Assembly (NCBI RefSeq): GCF_900163665.1
Contig: NZ_FUIA01000026.1
Coordinates: 186,001 to 250,000, forward strand
Direction: 5' to 3'
Length of the DNA: 64,000 nucleotides
From: Frigoribacterium sp. JB110
GTDB taxonomy: Bacteria > Actinomycetota > Actinomycetes > Actinomycetales > Microbacteriaceae
Shown here: piece by piece, positions 1-8,100 of the stretch
How positions within the stretch are numbered: the first letter of the stretch is position 1
Layout: every line of letters begins with the position of its first letter
Program-made: the position numbers and the translations under genes
Notes under the pieces: model-generated
Told to the model about the DNA's origin: nothing
Databases searched by the model: none
The model's input: only the letters and a program-made list of their open reading frames with translations

Positions 1-189
1 CGCGAGGGCCGCATCGTGCAGCAGGGAACGAGGGACGAGATCCTGGAGAGCCCCGCAGACGACTTCGTGCGCGAGTTCGTCGGGCTGGTCGGCGGCAGGC
101 GCGAGATGACGCTGCGCACGACGTCGCAGGGCACGGCAGTCGTGGACGGCTCGGGGCGGGTGCAGGGGATGCTGCGAGGCGACGCGTGA
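1..189 (+). CDS. ABC transporter ATPase, C-terminal fragment (osmoprotectant type)
   Basis: Reading frame 1 is open from the window edge to a TGA at 187-189 and encodes the last 62 residues of a larger protein. It begins REGRIVQQGTRDEIL, the typical end of an ABC nucleotide-binding domain after the H-loop, followed by the DDFVREFVG segment common in ProV/OpuCA-type ATPases. The Walker motifs lie upstream of the window. The short tail has no complete CBS domain. The TGA overlaps the GTG start of the next permease by 4 bp, so this is the ATPase of the importer encoded by the next three genes. The family assignment rests mainly on the neighbours, and the substrate (glycine betaine, choline or similar) is inferred. 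Confidence 0.85.
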   Translation, partial: REGRIVQQGTRDEILESPADDFVREFVGLVGGRREMTLRTTSQGTAVVDGSGRVQGMLRGDA

Positions 190-851
190 GCTGGACGCTC
201 GCGAATCTCGACCTGATCGGTTCGCTGGTGCTCGAACACCTGCGCCAGAGCGTGCCGCCGATCCTGTACGGGCTCGTGATCGCGATTCCGCTCGGCTGGG
301 TGGCGCACCGCTTCAGGGCCGTGCGCGGCTTCGTGCTGACCGTGACGGGGCTGCTGTACACACTGCCGTCACTCGCGCTGCTGCCGCTGCTGCCCGTGCT
401 GTTCGACATCAGCGCCCTCAGTGAGGTCAACCTCGTGCTGGCGCTGTCGATCTACGCCGTCGCGCTGCTGGTGCGCTCAGCAGCCGACGGCTTCGACTCC
501 GTCGATGCGGATGTGCGCCGAGCGGCCGTCGCGACCGGGTACGGGCCGGTCGGACGCTTCTTCCGAGTCGAGCTCCCCCTCGCCGGACCCGTCATCCTCG
601 CCGGCCTGCGGGTGGCGGCGGTGAGCACGATCTCGCTGGCCACCGTCGGAATCCTGATCGGTGTGACGAACCTCGGCTACCTGTTCACGAACGGATTCCA
701 GCGGCGGCTCGTCGAGGAGATCTTCGCCGGAGTCGTCGCGGTGGCACTGGTCGCGCTTGTCATCGACGCGCTGCTCGCGCTCGCCGGCAGGGCGCTGATG
801 CCGTGGGCGACGTCGGATCGCGCGCGGAGGCGGGGGAGGAGCGCGGCATGA
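186..851 (+). CDS. osmoprotectant ABC transporter permease (OpuCB-like)
   Basis: This 221-residue inner-membrane protein has about five or six hydrophobic segments. It carries the cytoplasmic EAA-type loop around residues 110-130 (RRAAVATGYGPVGRFFRVEL), which docks on the ATPase. The compact size and the RSAADGFDSVD stretch before the loop are typical of BPD-type permeases of the OpuC/ProW group. The GTG start at 186 overlaps the upstream stop (GTGA), and its own stop overlaps the ATG of the second permease (ATGA), so the genes are translationally coupled. With the adjacent permease it would form the transmembrane heterodimer that passes compatible solutes inward. Substrate identity is inferred. 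Confidence 0.9.
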   Translation: MSWTLANLDLIGSLVLEHLRQSVPPILYGLVIAIPLGWVAHRFRAVRGFVLTVTGLLYTLPSLALLPLLPVLFDISALSEVNLVLALSIYAVALLVRSAADGFDSVDADVRRAAVATGYGPVGRFFRVELPLAGPVILAGLRVAAVSTISLATVGILIGVTNLGYLFTNGFQRRLVEEIFAGVVAVALVALVIDALLALAGRALMPWATSDRARRRGRSAA

Positions 852-1540
852 ACCTCCTCGTCGATGCGTTCGCGTGGCTGTTCTCGCCGGAGAGGCTGGC
901 CGGCTCGAATCCGCTCCTCGTCGCCGTGGGGATGCACCTGGTCTACACCGTGATCGCCGTGGCCATCGCCGCGGTGATCGCGGTGCCGATCGGATGGGCG
1001 ATCGGGCACACGGGCCGGGGCCGAGAGATCGCCGTCGCCGTCTCCGGGGCGGCCAGGGCGCTGCCGTCGTTCGGGCTCATCCTGCTGCTCGTGCTGCTGA
1101 TGGGAGTGCTCAACTCGACGCCGGCCGCGCTCGTCGCGTTCGTGCTGCTGGCGATCCCGTCGATCCTCGCCGGAGCGTATGCGGGGTTCGAGACGATCGA
1201 CCGCGCAACGGTGGGGGCGGGTCGAGCCCTCGGCATGACCGAGTGGCAGATCCTGTGGCGCATCGAGGTTCCGCTCGGGCTGACGCTGCTCGTGGGAGGC
1301 CTTCGCTCGGCCGTGCTGCAGGTCGTGGCGACGGTGACCCTCGCGGCGTACGTCAATCTCGGCGGGCTCGGGTACGACATTCTGCAGGGCATTCAGCTGC
1401 GGCAGTTCGATCAGGTGCTCGGCGGGGCGCTCGCGGTCGCGGTGCTGGCGCTCGCGCTCGACGGCGTCTTCGCTCTGCTGCAGCGGGCGGCGCGTCCGCG
1501 CGGCGTCGCAGCGGTGCCCGGTGTCGCCGGTGCGGCATAG
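848..1540 (+). CDS. osmoprotectant ABC transporter permease (OpuCD-like)
   Basis: This second permease has 230 residues, about six hydrophobic segments and an EAA-type loop near residues 120-140 (GAGRALGMTEWQILWRIEVP). The ATG at 848 was chosen over an in-frame upstream GTG at 803 because it forms the ATGA overlap with the preceding stop and the protein then starts directly with MNLLVDAFAWLF. Permease pairs of this kind next to one ATPase and one lipoprotein are the standard OpuCA-CB-CC-CD arrangement. The substrate-binding gene starts 38 bp downstream in the same direction. Confidence 0.9.
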   Translation: MNLLVDAFAWLFSPERLAGSNPLLVAVGMHLVYTVIAVAIAAVIAVPIGWAIGHTGRGREIAVAVSGAARALPSFGLILLLVLLMGVLNSTPAALVAFVLLAIPSILAGAYAGFETIDRATVGAGRALGMTEWQILWRIEVPLGLTLLVGGLRSAVLQVVATVTLAAYVNLGGLGYDILQGIQLRQFDQVLGGALAVAVLALALDGVFALLQRAARPRGVAAVPGVAGAA

Positions 1541-1578
1541 GCTTGCAGAGCACGATCCGCTACGGAAGGTGGAACCCC

Positions 1579-2493
1579 ATGAAAGCCATGACCAAGACTG
1601 CAGCACTGGTGGGCGCGGGCGTGCTCGCCCTCTCACTCGCCTCCTGCGGGTCGGGCGACCCTCTGGCAGAGGAGACGGAGGGCGGCGACGCCGATTCGGG
1701 CTCTGGCGAGAGCATCGTCGTCGGTTCGCAGGCCTACGCGTCGAACGAGATCATCGCCGAGGTCTACGCCCAGGCGCTCGAGAACGCCGGGTTCGAGGTC
1801 GAGAGGAAGTTCAGCATCGGCCAGCGCGACGTCTACATGCCGTCGCTCGAAAACGGCGAGATCCACCTCTTCCCCGAGTACACAGGCAATCTGCTGCAGT
1901 TCTTGGACGACACCACCGAGGCGCGCACGCCGGACGATGTGTACGCAGAGCTCGGTGAGGCGCTGCCAGATGGGCTGGAAGCGCTGGCGTACGCACCGGC
2001 GACCGACCAGGACTCCTACAGCGTCACTCAGCAGTTCGCCGACGACAACCAGCTCACCACGATCGCCGACCTCGCGAACATCGACGGCACCGTCACGCTC
2101 GGCGGCCCGCCAGAACTCGAGGAGCGCCCGTACGGTCCGAGCGGCGCGGAGTCGATGTACGGCGTCGATCTCGCGTTCGAGGCGACGGGCGAAACCACGG
2201 TGGAGGCGCTGTTGGCCGGCACGATCCAGGTCGGAAACGTCTTCACAGCCGACCCGCGCATCGAGTCCGAGGGCCTCGTGCCGCTGGAGGACCCGGACGG
2301 CCTGTTCCTCTCGCAGAACGTCGTTCCGATCGCGTCGGCCGACATCGCCGCCGACATCGCCGAGGCGATCGACCCGGTCAGCGCTGCGCTCACCAGCGAG
2401 GAGCTCGTGGCGATGAACGTCGCCAACACCACCGACGCCCAGCAGCCAGACGAGATCGCCGCCGCCTGGCTGAGCGAGCAGGGGCTGGACTGA
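1579..2493 (+). CDS. osmoprotectant-binding lipoprotein (OpuCC/ProX-like)
   Basis: This 304-residue extracellular solute-binding protein has a lipoprotein signal: residues 1-22 are basic then hydrophobic and end in the lipobox LASC, so Cys23 would be lipidated. An acidic Gly/Ser linker follows, then the mature domain beginning IVVGSQAYASNEIIAEVYA. The segments RDVYMPSLENGEIHLFPEYT and LGGPPELEERPYGP are typical of the OpuAC-type glycine betaine/choline-binding fold. The ATG at 1579 follows a GGAAGGTGG ribosome-binding site at 1564-1572. The longer open frame upstream reads through the preceding permease and is not coding. It supplies the binding component of the importer above. Confidence 0.92.
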   Translation: MKAMTKTAALVGAGVLALSLASCGSGDPLAEETEGGDADSGSGESIVVGSQAYASNEIIAEVYAQALENAGFEVERKFSIGQRDVYMPSLENGEIHLFPEYTGNLLQFLDDTTEARTPDDVYAELGEALPDGLEALAYAPATDQDSYSVTQQFADDNQLTTIADLANIDGTVTLGGPPELEERPYGPSGAESMYGVDLAFEATGETTVEALLAGTIQVGNVFTADPRIESEGLVPLEDPDGLFLSQNVVPIASADIAADIAEAIDPVSAALTSEELVAMNVANTTDAQQPDEIAAAWLSEQGLD

Positions 2494-2502
2494 CGAGCGC
2501 GA

Positions 2503-2544
2503 CGGGGCCGAACGACGCTGCGTGATCAGTGCCGGTCGGCCCCG
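2503..2544. terminator. possible bidirectional terminator between convergent ABC operons
   Basis: A 9-bp inverted repeat (CGGGGCCGA at 2503-2511 and TCGGCCCCG at 2536-2544) with a 24-nt loop lies between the convergent stops at 2493 and 2549. There is no T-tract and the loop is long, so the call is tentative. Confidence 0.4.
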
Positions 2545-2548
2545 GCTC

Positions 2549-3280
2549 TCAGCGCACGCGAGCGAGGAACTCCGCGGTCTCTCGGCGCTGCGGGGCGTCG
2601 AAGATCTGCTCCGGCGTGCCCTGCTCGATGATCACGCCGCCGCGCATGAACACGATGCGGTCGGCGACCTCGCGGGCGAACGACATCTCGTGTGTGGCCA
2701 TCAGGATCGTCGATCCGCGCTCCTCGCGCAGCTCCCGCACCAGATCGAGCACTTCGCCGACCAGTTGGGGGTCGAGCGCACTGGTGATCTCGTCGAGCAG
2801 CAGCAGTTCCGGGTCGGTCAGGATCGCCCGCACGATCGCGACGCGCTGCTGCTGGCCGCCGGAGAGGCGGTCGGGGTAGTCGCGCGCCTTCTCGCCCAGC
2901 CCCAGTGAGGCCAGCAGCTCCAGGCCGCGACGGTTCGCCTCTGCAGGGTCGACGCCGTGCACCTTGCGCGCGGCGAGGGTGACGTTGTCGATCACGCGCA
3001 TGTGCGGGAACAGGTTGAAGTGCTGGAACACCACGCCGATCCGGCTGCGCACCGCGTCGGCGTTCGCGTGCGGATCGGTGATGTCGTCACCCGAGAGGAA
3101 GATCTGGCCGTCGTCGACCTGCTCGATCAGGTTGATCGTGCGCAGCAGCGTCGACTTTCCCGATCCGGAAGCCCCGATCAGCACGACCGCCTCATGGGCG
3201 TCGACGACGAGGTCGACGCCCATCAGCACATCATGGTCGCCGAAGCGCTTGCGCACACCGCGCACGTCGAGAACGCTCAT
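2549..3280 (-). CDS. polar amino-acid ABC transporter ATPase (GlnQ-like)
   Basis: This 243-residue ABC ATPase shows Walker [10 protein letters not shown] near residues 33-41, a Q-loop in VVFQHFNLFPH, the signature [11 protein letters not shown], Walker B LLLLDEITSALD and the H-loop MATHEMSF. HFNLFPHMRVIDN and EITSALDPQLVGEVL are characteristic of the GlnQ/HisP amino-acid group. The ATG at 3280 was chosen because it overlaps the permease stop (ATGA) and is preceded by GGAGGAATGGT. An in-frame upstream extension would overlap the permease gene. It energises import by the permease and lipoprotein encoded just upstream. The amino-acid specificity cannot be read from the sequence. Confidence 0.95.
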   Translation of the reverse strand: MSVLDVRGVRKRFGDHDVLMGVDLVVDAHEAVVLIGASGSGKSTLLRTINLIEQVDDGQIFLSGDDITDPHANADAVRSRIGVVFQHFNLFPHMRVIDNVTLAARKVHGVDPAEANRRGLELLASLGLGEKARDYPDRLSGGQQQRVAIVRAILTDPELLLLDEITSALDPQLVGEVLDLVRELREERGSTILMATHEMSFAREVADRIVFMRGGVIIEQGTPEQIFDAPQRRETAEFLARVR

Positions 3281-4143
3281 ACCATTCCTCCCATCTGCTC
3301 GCGCTTGTTCATACGGGCGGTGACCCAGTCGGTCAGCCGGATCATCGGCCAACTGATCGCCACGAACAGCAGTCCGGCCACGAGGTACGGCGTGAAGTTG
3401 TAGGTCTGCGCGACATCGATCTGGGCGGCGCGCACCGCGTCGACGGCGCCGAGCACCGAGATCAGCCCGACGTCCTTCTGCATCGACACGAAGTCATTCA
3501 TCAGAGGAGGAACGACCTTGCGCACGCCCTGCGGGACGACGACCATGCGCAGCGTCTGCGCGTGCGACAGCCCGAGCGAGCGCGCCGCGATGCGCTGTGA
3601 GGGATGCACCGCCTCCATGCCGGCGCGCAGCACCTCGCCGACGTACGCGGAATAGCACAGCGTGATCGCGACGGTTCCGAGCACCGCGGCGTCGATGCGC
3701 GGAAAGATGCCGAGCGTCGGGATGCCGAGACCCACCAGGTAGAGAACGATCAGCACGGGAACGCCGCGGAAGAAGTCGACGTAGATCGTCGCAAGCGCGC
3801 GCAGCGGGAAGAACACCGGCCCGCGCAGCGAACGCATCACGGCGAGCAGCGTGCCCAGCACGGCCACGGCGATGGCCGCGAAGAACAGCACCCGGATGTT
3901 CAGCCAGAGCCCCTGCAGAACGGCGGGGAAGGCGCGCACGGCGGCTTCGGGAGAGAAGAACGTCTCGCGGGCGGTGTCCCAGCCTGGGGTGTTGACGATC
4001 GCGATGCCGAGCACGACCGCGACGACAACGGTGCTGGCCAGGGCGATCAGCACGCTGCGCACCGTGGCGCGCCTGCGCACGGCACGACGGCCGAGTTCGA
4101 GCTCGCTGGGTCGCCGATCGGCGTCTGGGACGGGGCTGCTCAT
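3277..4143 (-). CDS. polar amino-acid ABC transporter permease
   Basis: This 288-residue HisM/GlnP-type permease has a cytoplasmic N-terminus rich in Arg, a first membrane segment near residues 30-50 (LIALASTVVVAVVLGIAIVN), and a canonical amino-acid permease block from about residue 85. The EAA loop AAGMEAVHPSQ-like segment reads RAGMEAVHPSQRIAARSLGL, followed by VVVPQGVRKVVPPLMNDF, both hallmark motifs. It is the only permease in the operon, so it probably acts as a homodimer. It starts 5 bp downstream of the stop of the solute-binding lipoprotein gene and overlaps the ATPase start by 4 bp. Confidence 0.94.
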   Translation of the reverse strand: MSSPVPDADRRPSELELGRRAVRRRATVRSVLIALASTVVVAVVLGIAIVNTPGWDTARETFFSPEAAVRAFPAVLQGLWLNIRVLFFAAIAVAVLGTLLAVMRSLRGPVFFPLRALATIYVDFFRGVPVLIVLYLVGLGIPTLGIFPRIDAAVLGTVAITLCYSAYVGEVLRAGMEAVHPSQRIAARSLGLSHAQTLRMVVVPQGVRKVVPPLMNDFVSMQKDVGLISVLGAVDAVRAAQIDVAQTYNFTPYLVAGLLFVAISWPMIRLTDWVTARMNKREQMGGMV

Positions 4144-4148
4144 CCGGA

Positions 4149-4997
4149 TCAGTCGAGAACGGGCACGTCGACTGCGTCAGCGAGCCACTCCTGCTCGAGC
4201 TCGGCGAGGGTGCCGTCCTCGCGCAGCGCGTCGACGGCGTCCGTGACGGGGCCGGTGAGCTCGGAGTCCTTCGGCAGGACGAAGGCCAGCTCGTCGCCGC
4301 CGGACGTATCGGCGAACTGACCGATGATCACGCCGCCGTCGATCTCGGCGCCGGTGAGGTAGAACGCGCTGGGCAGGTCGATCACGAAGGCATCGATCTG
4401 GCCGCTGGAGAGCGCGAGCACGGCGTCCTCGTTCGAGTTGAACGTGGCCACCTCCTGCTCGAGCTCGGCGTCGGCGAGGGCATAGCTGGTCGAGCCGACG
4501 GATGCGCCGACCTTGTATTCGTCCAGCTCGGCGACGCTGCCGACGTCGGCGGCGGGGGAGTCGGCCGTGGCGATGACCGCCTGCGACGTCGTGTAGTACG
4601 TCGACGAGAAGTCGACGGCGTTCTTGCGCTCGTCGGTGACGGAGAACTGCTGCAGATTGAGGTCCCAGTCCTTCGGTCCTGGCGTCACCGACGTCTCGAA
4701 GCTCGCCCTGACCCACTCGACCTCGTCGTCGGCGAAGCCGAGTTCCTCGGCGACGGCGTAGGCGACGGCTGCCTCGAAGCCCTCACCGCTTGCGGGGTCG
4801 TCGTCCTCCACCCATGGCGTGTACGCGGGCTCGCCGGTGGCGACAGTGAGAGTGCCTGGCGTGAGAGTCGTGATCGCGTCGTCGCCCGACTGCTCTGCGG
4901 TGTCGTCACCGCCGGATGCGCAGCCCGCGAGGGCGATGGCCGCGGCTGAAGCGACGGCGACGGCGCCGACGCGGCGCGAGAGGGACGAAGAGTTCAC
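4149..4997 (-). CDS. amino-acid-binding lipoprotein (SBP family 3)
   Basis: This 282-residue lipoprotein starts at GTG 4997, preceded by AAGGAGCACCC. The signal peptide ends in the lipobox LAGC with Cys26 as the lipidated residue. The mature protein has the family-3 bacterial solute-binding fold: TLTVATGEPAYTPW at the first strand, GFEAAVAYAVAEELGF, and later VDFSSTYYTTSQAVI and GASVGSTSYALADAEL. An open frame upstream of 4997 lacks a signal peptide and is rejected. It is the first gene of the import operon. Its promoter should lie in 4998-5118, where no clear -35/-10 pair was recognised. Confidence 0.93.
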   Translation of the reverse strand: MNSSSLSRRVGAVAVASAAAIALAGCASGGDDTAEQSGDDAITTLTPGTLTVATGEPAYTPWVEDDDPASGEGFEAAVAYAVAEELGFADDEVEWVRASFETSVTPGPKDWDLNLQQFSVTDERKNAVDFSSTYYTTSQAVIATADSPAADVGSVAELDEYKVGASVGSTSYALADAELEQEVATFNSNEDAVLALSSGQIDAFVIDLPSAFYLTGAEIDGGVIIGQFADTSGGDELAFVLPKDSELTGPVTDAVDALREDGTLAELEQEWLADAVDVPVLD

Positions 4998-5118
4998 GGG
5001 TGCTCCTTGTGCTGTGCGGGGCGCGCGAACGCGCGATGTCCAGGGTAGATCAGATGGGGTGGGCGTTTCATGCCGAGCGACATCGGGAGACATCGCCGGC
5101 ACGGTCGAGAGTCGTCTC

Positions 5119-6456
5119 CTACCGCTCAGGAGTGATCGTCACGAGCTCTTCCCCGACGCTCGCCCCCGTCTGAGCCGTGTATTCGCCGCTGGCGGCGCGG
5201 AGCCGGCCGGCGATGACGGTGGCGGCCGCGCGGCCGGTGCCGTGCTCGACGAGAGCCGCGAGGGTGTCCTCGACGGAGGCGACCGGGATGTCGAAGAAGG
5301 CCAGATCGGCCAGAGCACCGACGGCGAGATACCCGGTGCGCTTCGGTCCGACGTCGATGCCCATGGCATGAGCGCCGCCCAGGGTCGCGGCGCGCAGCAG
5401 CTGCTCTGGCAGATCGCGGCTAGTGTACCCCTGGGACCTGGCGATCGTGTGCAGAGCGGCGACGTCCGCCATCAGGTCGAGCGAAGGGCTCGACGAGAGC
5501 GAATCGGTGCCCACCGCGATCGGGCTGCCCTCGAACAGGTATGCGGCCACAGGAGGCTCATCGAGCCCGATCACAGCGTTCGAACGCGGGCACAGGGCGA
5601 CGCTCGTGCCACGGGCGCGCAGAATCGCGCGGTCGCGCGCCGTCATGTAGACGCCGTGGGCGATGTGGCAGTCGGGCCCGAGCACGCCGAGGCGGTCGAC
5701 GAACTCCGTCGCACCGGTTCCGAATCCGGCATCGCGCAGCTCGCGGAAGCTGCCGAGGCCCATGCCGTACCAGGGGTCGGTGTGCTCGTGCTCGAACTCG
5801 CGCTCGAACGCGGCCTCTCCCAGGTGCAGGTGGATCCTGCTGCCGCGTTCGCGCACGATGTCGGGGATCTCGAGCAGCGGCTCGACGTCGAGTGAGTACG
5901 GAGCGTGCGGTGAGAGCCCCGTGCCGGGAGGGGAGGGGAGCGCATCCAGCGCGTGCTCCACCTGCGCCCTGCCGGTGCGCGTCCACTCGGCGTTGGACCA
6001 GCTCATCACCTCCCAGTAGGTGATGCCGCCGAGACCGGCATCGTGCAGCACGCTCGCCGCCTCGGCGTCCGTGACGATGTCTGCGACAGCCGTCGTCCCT
6101 GCCGCGAGCATCATCCTGGCGCCTGAGGCGGCGTCGGCCGCCCAGTCGTGGCCGGACTCGTAGACCGGATCGAACGCGGAGGCCCAGTCTTCGAAGTTCG
6201 CGTACCTGCCGCGGCCGACTTCTGCCATTCCCGTGTACTGCAGGTGCGAGTGCGCATTCACCAGGCCAGGCATCAGCACGCCGTGCCAGTGCAGCTCGGT
6301 GGTGTCGCGGTCGGCGAGCAGGTGCCTGACCCACGTGCGCTCGCCGACGTGCAGGATGCGTCCGTCCCGCACGGCGATAGCGCCGTCGTGGATCGGAGGG
6401 GCGGTGATGGGGATCACCAGCGATGCCGAGTAGATCGTGATTCTGTCGTCCGTCAT
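5119..6456 (-). CDS. amidohydrolase, SAH/MTA/aminofutalosine deaminase-like
   Basis: This 445-residue metal-dependent hydrolase belongs to the TIM-barrel amidohydrolase superfamily. Metal-site motifs are visible in order: HxH in GLVNAHSHLQY (His69, His71), HLHLGE near residue 220, IAHGVYM near residue 270, and GTDSLSSSPSLDL, with the conserved Asp, near residue 320. The N-terminal small beta domain and the segment LCPRSNAVIG are shared with deaminases of S-adenosylhomocysteine, methylthioadenosine and aminodeoxyfutalosine. The ATG at 6456 overlaps the upstream SAH-hydrolase-like gene by 4 bp (ATGA). The open frame extending to 7299 only shadows that gene. The neighbour favours a nucleoside or SAH-related substrate, but the substrate is not proven. 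Confidence 0.85.
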   Translation of the reverse strand: MTDDRITIYSASLVIPITAPPIHDGAIAVRDGRILHVGERTWVRHLLADRDTTELHWHGVLMPGLVNAHSHLQYTGMAEVGRGRYANFEDWASAFDPVYESGHDWAADAASGARMMLAAGTTAVADIVTDAEAASVLHDAGLGGITYWEVMSWSNAEWTRTGRAQVEHALDALPSPPGTGLSPHAPYSLDVEPLLEIPDIVRERGSRIHLHLGEAAFEREFEHEHTDPWYGMGLGSFRELRDAGFGTGATEFVDRLGVLGPDCHIAHGVYMTARDRAILRARGTSVALCPRSNAVIGLDEPPVAAYLFEGSPIAVGTDSLSSSPSLDLMADVAALHTIARSQGYTSRDLPEQLLRAATLGGAHAMGIDVGPKRTGYLAVGALADLAFFDIPVASVEDTLAALVEHGTGRAAATVIAGRLRAASGEYTAQTGASVGEELVTITPER

Positions 6457-7940
6457 GACGGATCCTCCTCGGCGGCGTCTCGGAAGCGAGGAGAGCGCCA
6501 TTCCGTCTCCGAGGCAGTGGCATCCGCCGTTGTGCGTCGGTCGATGACTGTGCCCCTGGCAGCCAGTGCGGCGCGCGCGACGGCGGCATCCGCCTCCTCG
6601 GGGAAGGGGTGCACGCCGATGCCGGGTCGTGTGCGCACAAGATGCTCCAGCCCCGCCAGCTGCACGGCGAACGACCAGTCCATGATCTCGATCGGATTGC
6701 CCTCGGCCGCGGTGATGTTGATGCAGCCGCCGCGGTCGAGCACGAGCGCTCCGGATGGGCGGAGCCGGTCGATGTGCGGCACTGTGGCGCCGTCGAGCGC
6801 AAGCGGCTCGAGATCGGCTCCGGTGAGATCGACCTCGCCTGGTACGCCGCCCGCGACGGCGACGACGGCCGCTCCCGCGAGCAGCTCGCGATCGATCGTC
6901 CCCGCCGCGCCGGTCGCCGAGACGACGAGCGCACCTCGACCGAGGTCGGCGGCGCGGCCCGTCTCGTAGCCGTCGTGCGCGGCGCGCAGGGCGCGCACGG
7001 GGTCGAGCTCGGCCACGCGCACCTCGGCGCCGAGCGCACGCAGGTGGCTGGCGACGCCCTGCCCGACGGGGCCGTAGCCGATGACGGCGGCCGGCTGGTC
7101 GCGCAGCGAGATCCCTGCTGCATCGAGCACATCGGCGATGGCGAAGACGCACGACTGCCCCGTGCCGTATCGGTTGTCGAAGCGGGTCTTCATCTGAGCG
7201 TCGTTGACCGCGATCACGGGTGCGCACAGTTCGCCGGCCCGTTCCATGGCGCGCAGCGGCGTCAGCCCGCTCGTGGTCTCCTCGTTCGCGCCGATCCACG
7301 AGGCGGCCTCGTCCGGTGCGGCCTCGTGGGCCAGCCGGATCAGGTGCGATCCGTCGTCGAGGAGCACATCGAAGCCGCGGCGCAGGAACGCGAGAGCAGC
7401 GCTGCGCTCGGCAGCTCCCGACAGCGCCGCGTCGGCATCGACGGGGATTCCTCGTGAGCGCAGCGCCATGGCGACATCCGGGTCCGTCTCATCCGGGTGG
7501 GCGTACACGGCGACGTCGGCGCCGGCGCCGCGCAGCATCAGAGCGAGCTGGGCGGTCTTCGGCTCCAGCACCATCGCCACGCCGACCCTCAGGCCTCTGG
7601 CGACGCCCGAGGCCGCGAGATCGTCGGCGATCCGGCGCGAGACGGGCATGTGGGTGCCGGCGAAGTCGATGCGTCCCGCCGCGTCACCGCGATCGGGGAT
7701 GTCCGTTCCATCGACGAGGACGCGTGCACCACCCGTGCGCAGGCCGAACGCGACGCTGGGTGCGATCAGCGGCTGATCCCGATCGACGAGCCGCGCGCCG
7801 AGTGCGGTCAGCTGCCAGCGCAGCGCCTCGGCGACGGGGCCGTCGCCGCTCACCCGCGCGCTGCGTCCGGCGATGAGCAGGTTGGTGTCGCGGGCGAAGC
7901 CCCTGATGAGGCGCTCGGCGCTGGCCCACGAATCGGTCAC
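6453..7940 (-). CDS. divergent S-adenosylhomocysteine hydrolase-like protein
   Basis: This 495-residue protein matches the adenosylhomocysteinase fold from about residue 98 onward. Visible motifs are NEETTSGL (219-226), NDAQMKTRFDNRYGTGQS (246-263, including the Lys251 and Asp255-Asn256 equivalents), and the NAD-binding loop GYGPVG (288-293) followed by ELDPVRALRAAHDGYE. YGTGQS resembles archaeal and Thermotoga-type enzymes rather than the eukaryotic YGC form. By motif alignment from memory, three classical histidines are replaced: MVLEPKTA has Val124 where LHxxxxTA is usual, GGVPGEVD replaces GHFDxEID, and AEGNPIEIMD replaces ATGHPxxVMD. The usual C-terminal DHYRY is absent. It begins at GTG 7940 without a Shine-Dalgarno, possibly leaderless (CACCAT then 6 nt). 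It is coupled to the deaminase-like gene. The exact substrate is uncertain. Confidence 0.8.
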   Translation of the reverse strand: MTDSWASAERLIRGFARDTNLLIAGRSARVSGDGPVAEALRWQLTALGARLVDRDQPLIAPSVAFGLRTGGARVLVDGTDIPDRGDAAGRIDFAGTHMPVSRRIADDLAASGVARGLRVGVAMVLEPKTAQLALMLRGAGADVAVYAHPDETDPDVAMALRSRGIPVDADAALSGAAERSAALAFLRRGFDVLLDDGSHLIRLAHEAAPDEAASWIGANEETTSGLTPLRAMERAGELCAPVIAVNDAQMKTRFDNRYGTGQSCVFAIADVLDAAGISLRDQPAAVIGYGPVGQGVASHLRALGAEVRVAELDPVRALRAAHDGYETGRAADLGRGALVVSATGAAGTIDRELLAGAAVVAVAGGVPGEVDLTGADLEPLALDGATVPHIDRLRPSGALVLDRGGCINITAAEGNPIEIMDWSFAVQLAGLEHLVRTRPGIGVHPFPEEADAAVARAALAARGTVIDRRTTADATASETEWRSPRFRDAAEEDPS

Positions 7941-8000
7941 CAGGCCATGGTGTCAAACGCGACCGGAATCTCGCTGGGTACGGCACCCAGGCCCCACCGC

Positions 8001-8016
8001 TAAGCTGATCGTCGTG
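8001..8016 (+). promoter_or_regulatory. -10 box of a leaderless-type promoter for the MFS gene
   Basis: TAAGCT at 8001-8006 is followed after 7 nt by an in-frame GTG at 8014, the spacing seen at many starts in this window. It could drive a leaderless transcript of the MFS gene, or simply set a short leader ahead of the Shine-Dalgarno start at 8101. Confidence 0.5.
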
Positions 8017-8100
8017 TCCGGCCCTCGCCTGGCGCGAACTCGAGCTGTGCATCTACCGGCCGCGCTGCGGCAACGGCGGCACCCACCGTGGAGGCAGCCC

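Noticed and set aside
677..1636. Long antisense reading frame across the OpuC permeases
   Set aside because: Arg/His-rich composition typical of a shadow frame in high-GC DNA; the + strand genes have clear motifs.
5119..6456. Amidohydrolase as a menaquinone (futalosine) pathway enzyme
   Set aside because: The CPRSN motif allows it, but no other mqn gene is nearby and the SAH-hydrolase-like partner suggests otherwise; kept only as an alternative.
6457..7299. N-terminal extension of the amidohydrolase
   Set aside because: It is an out-of-frame read of the SAH-hydrolase-like gene; the ATGA overlap at 6453-6456 gives the natural start.
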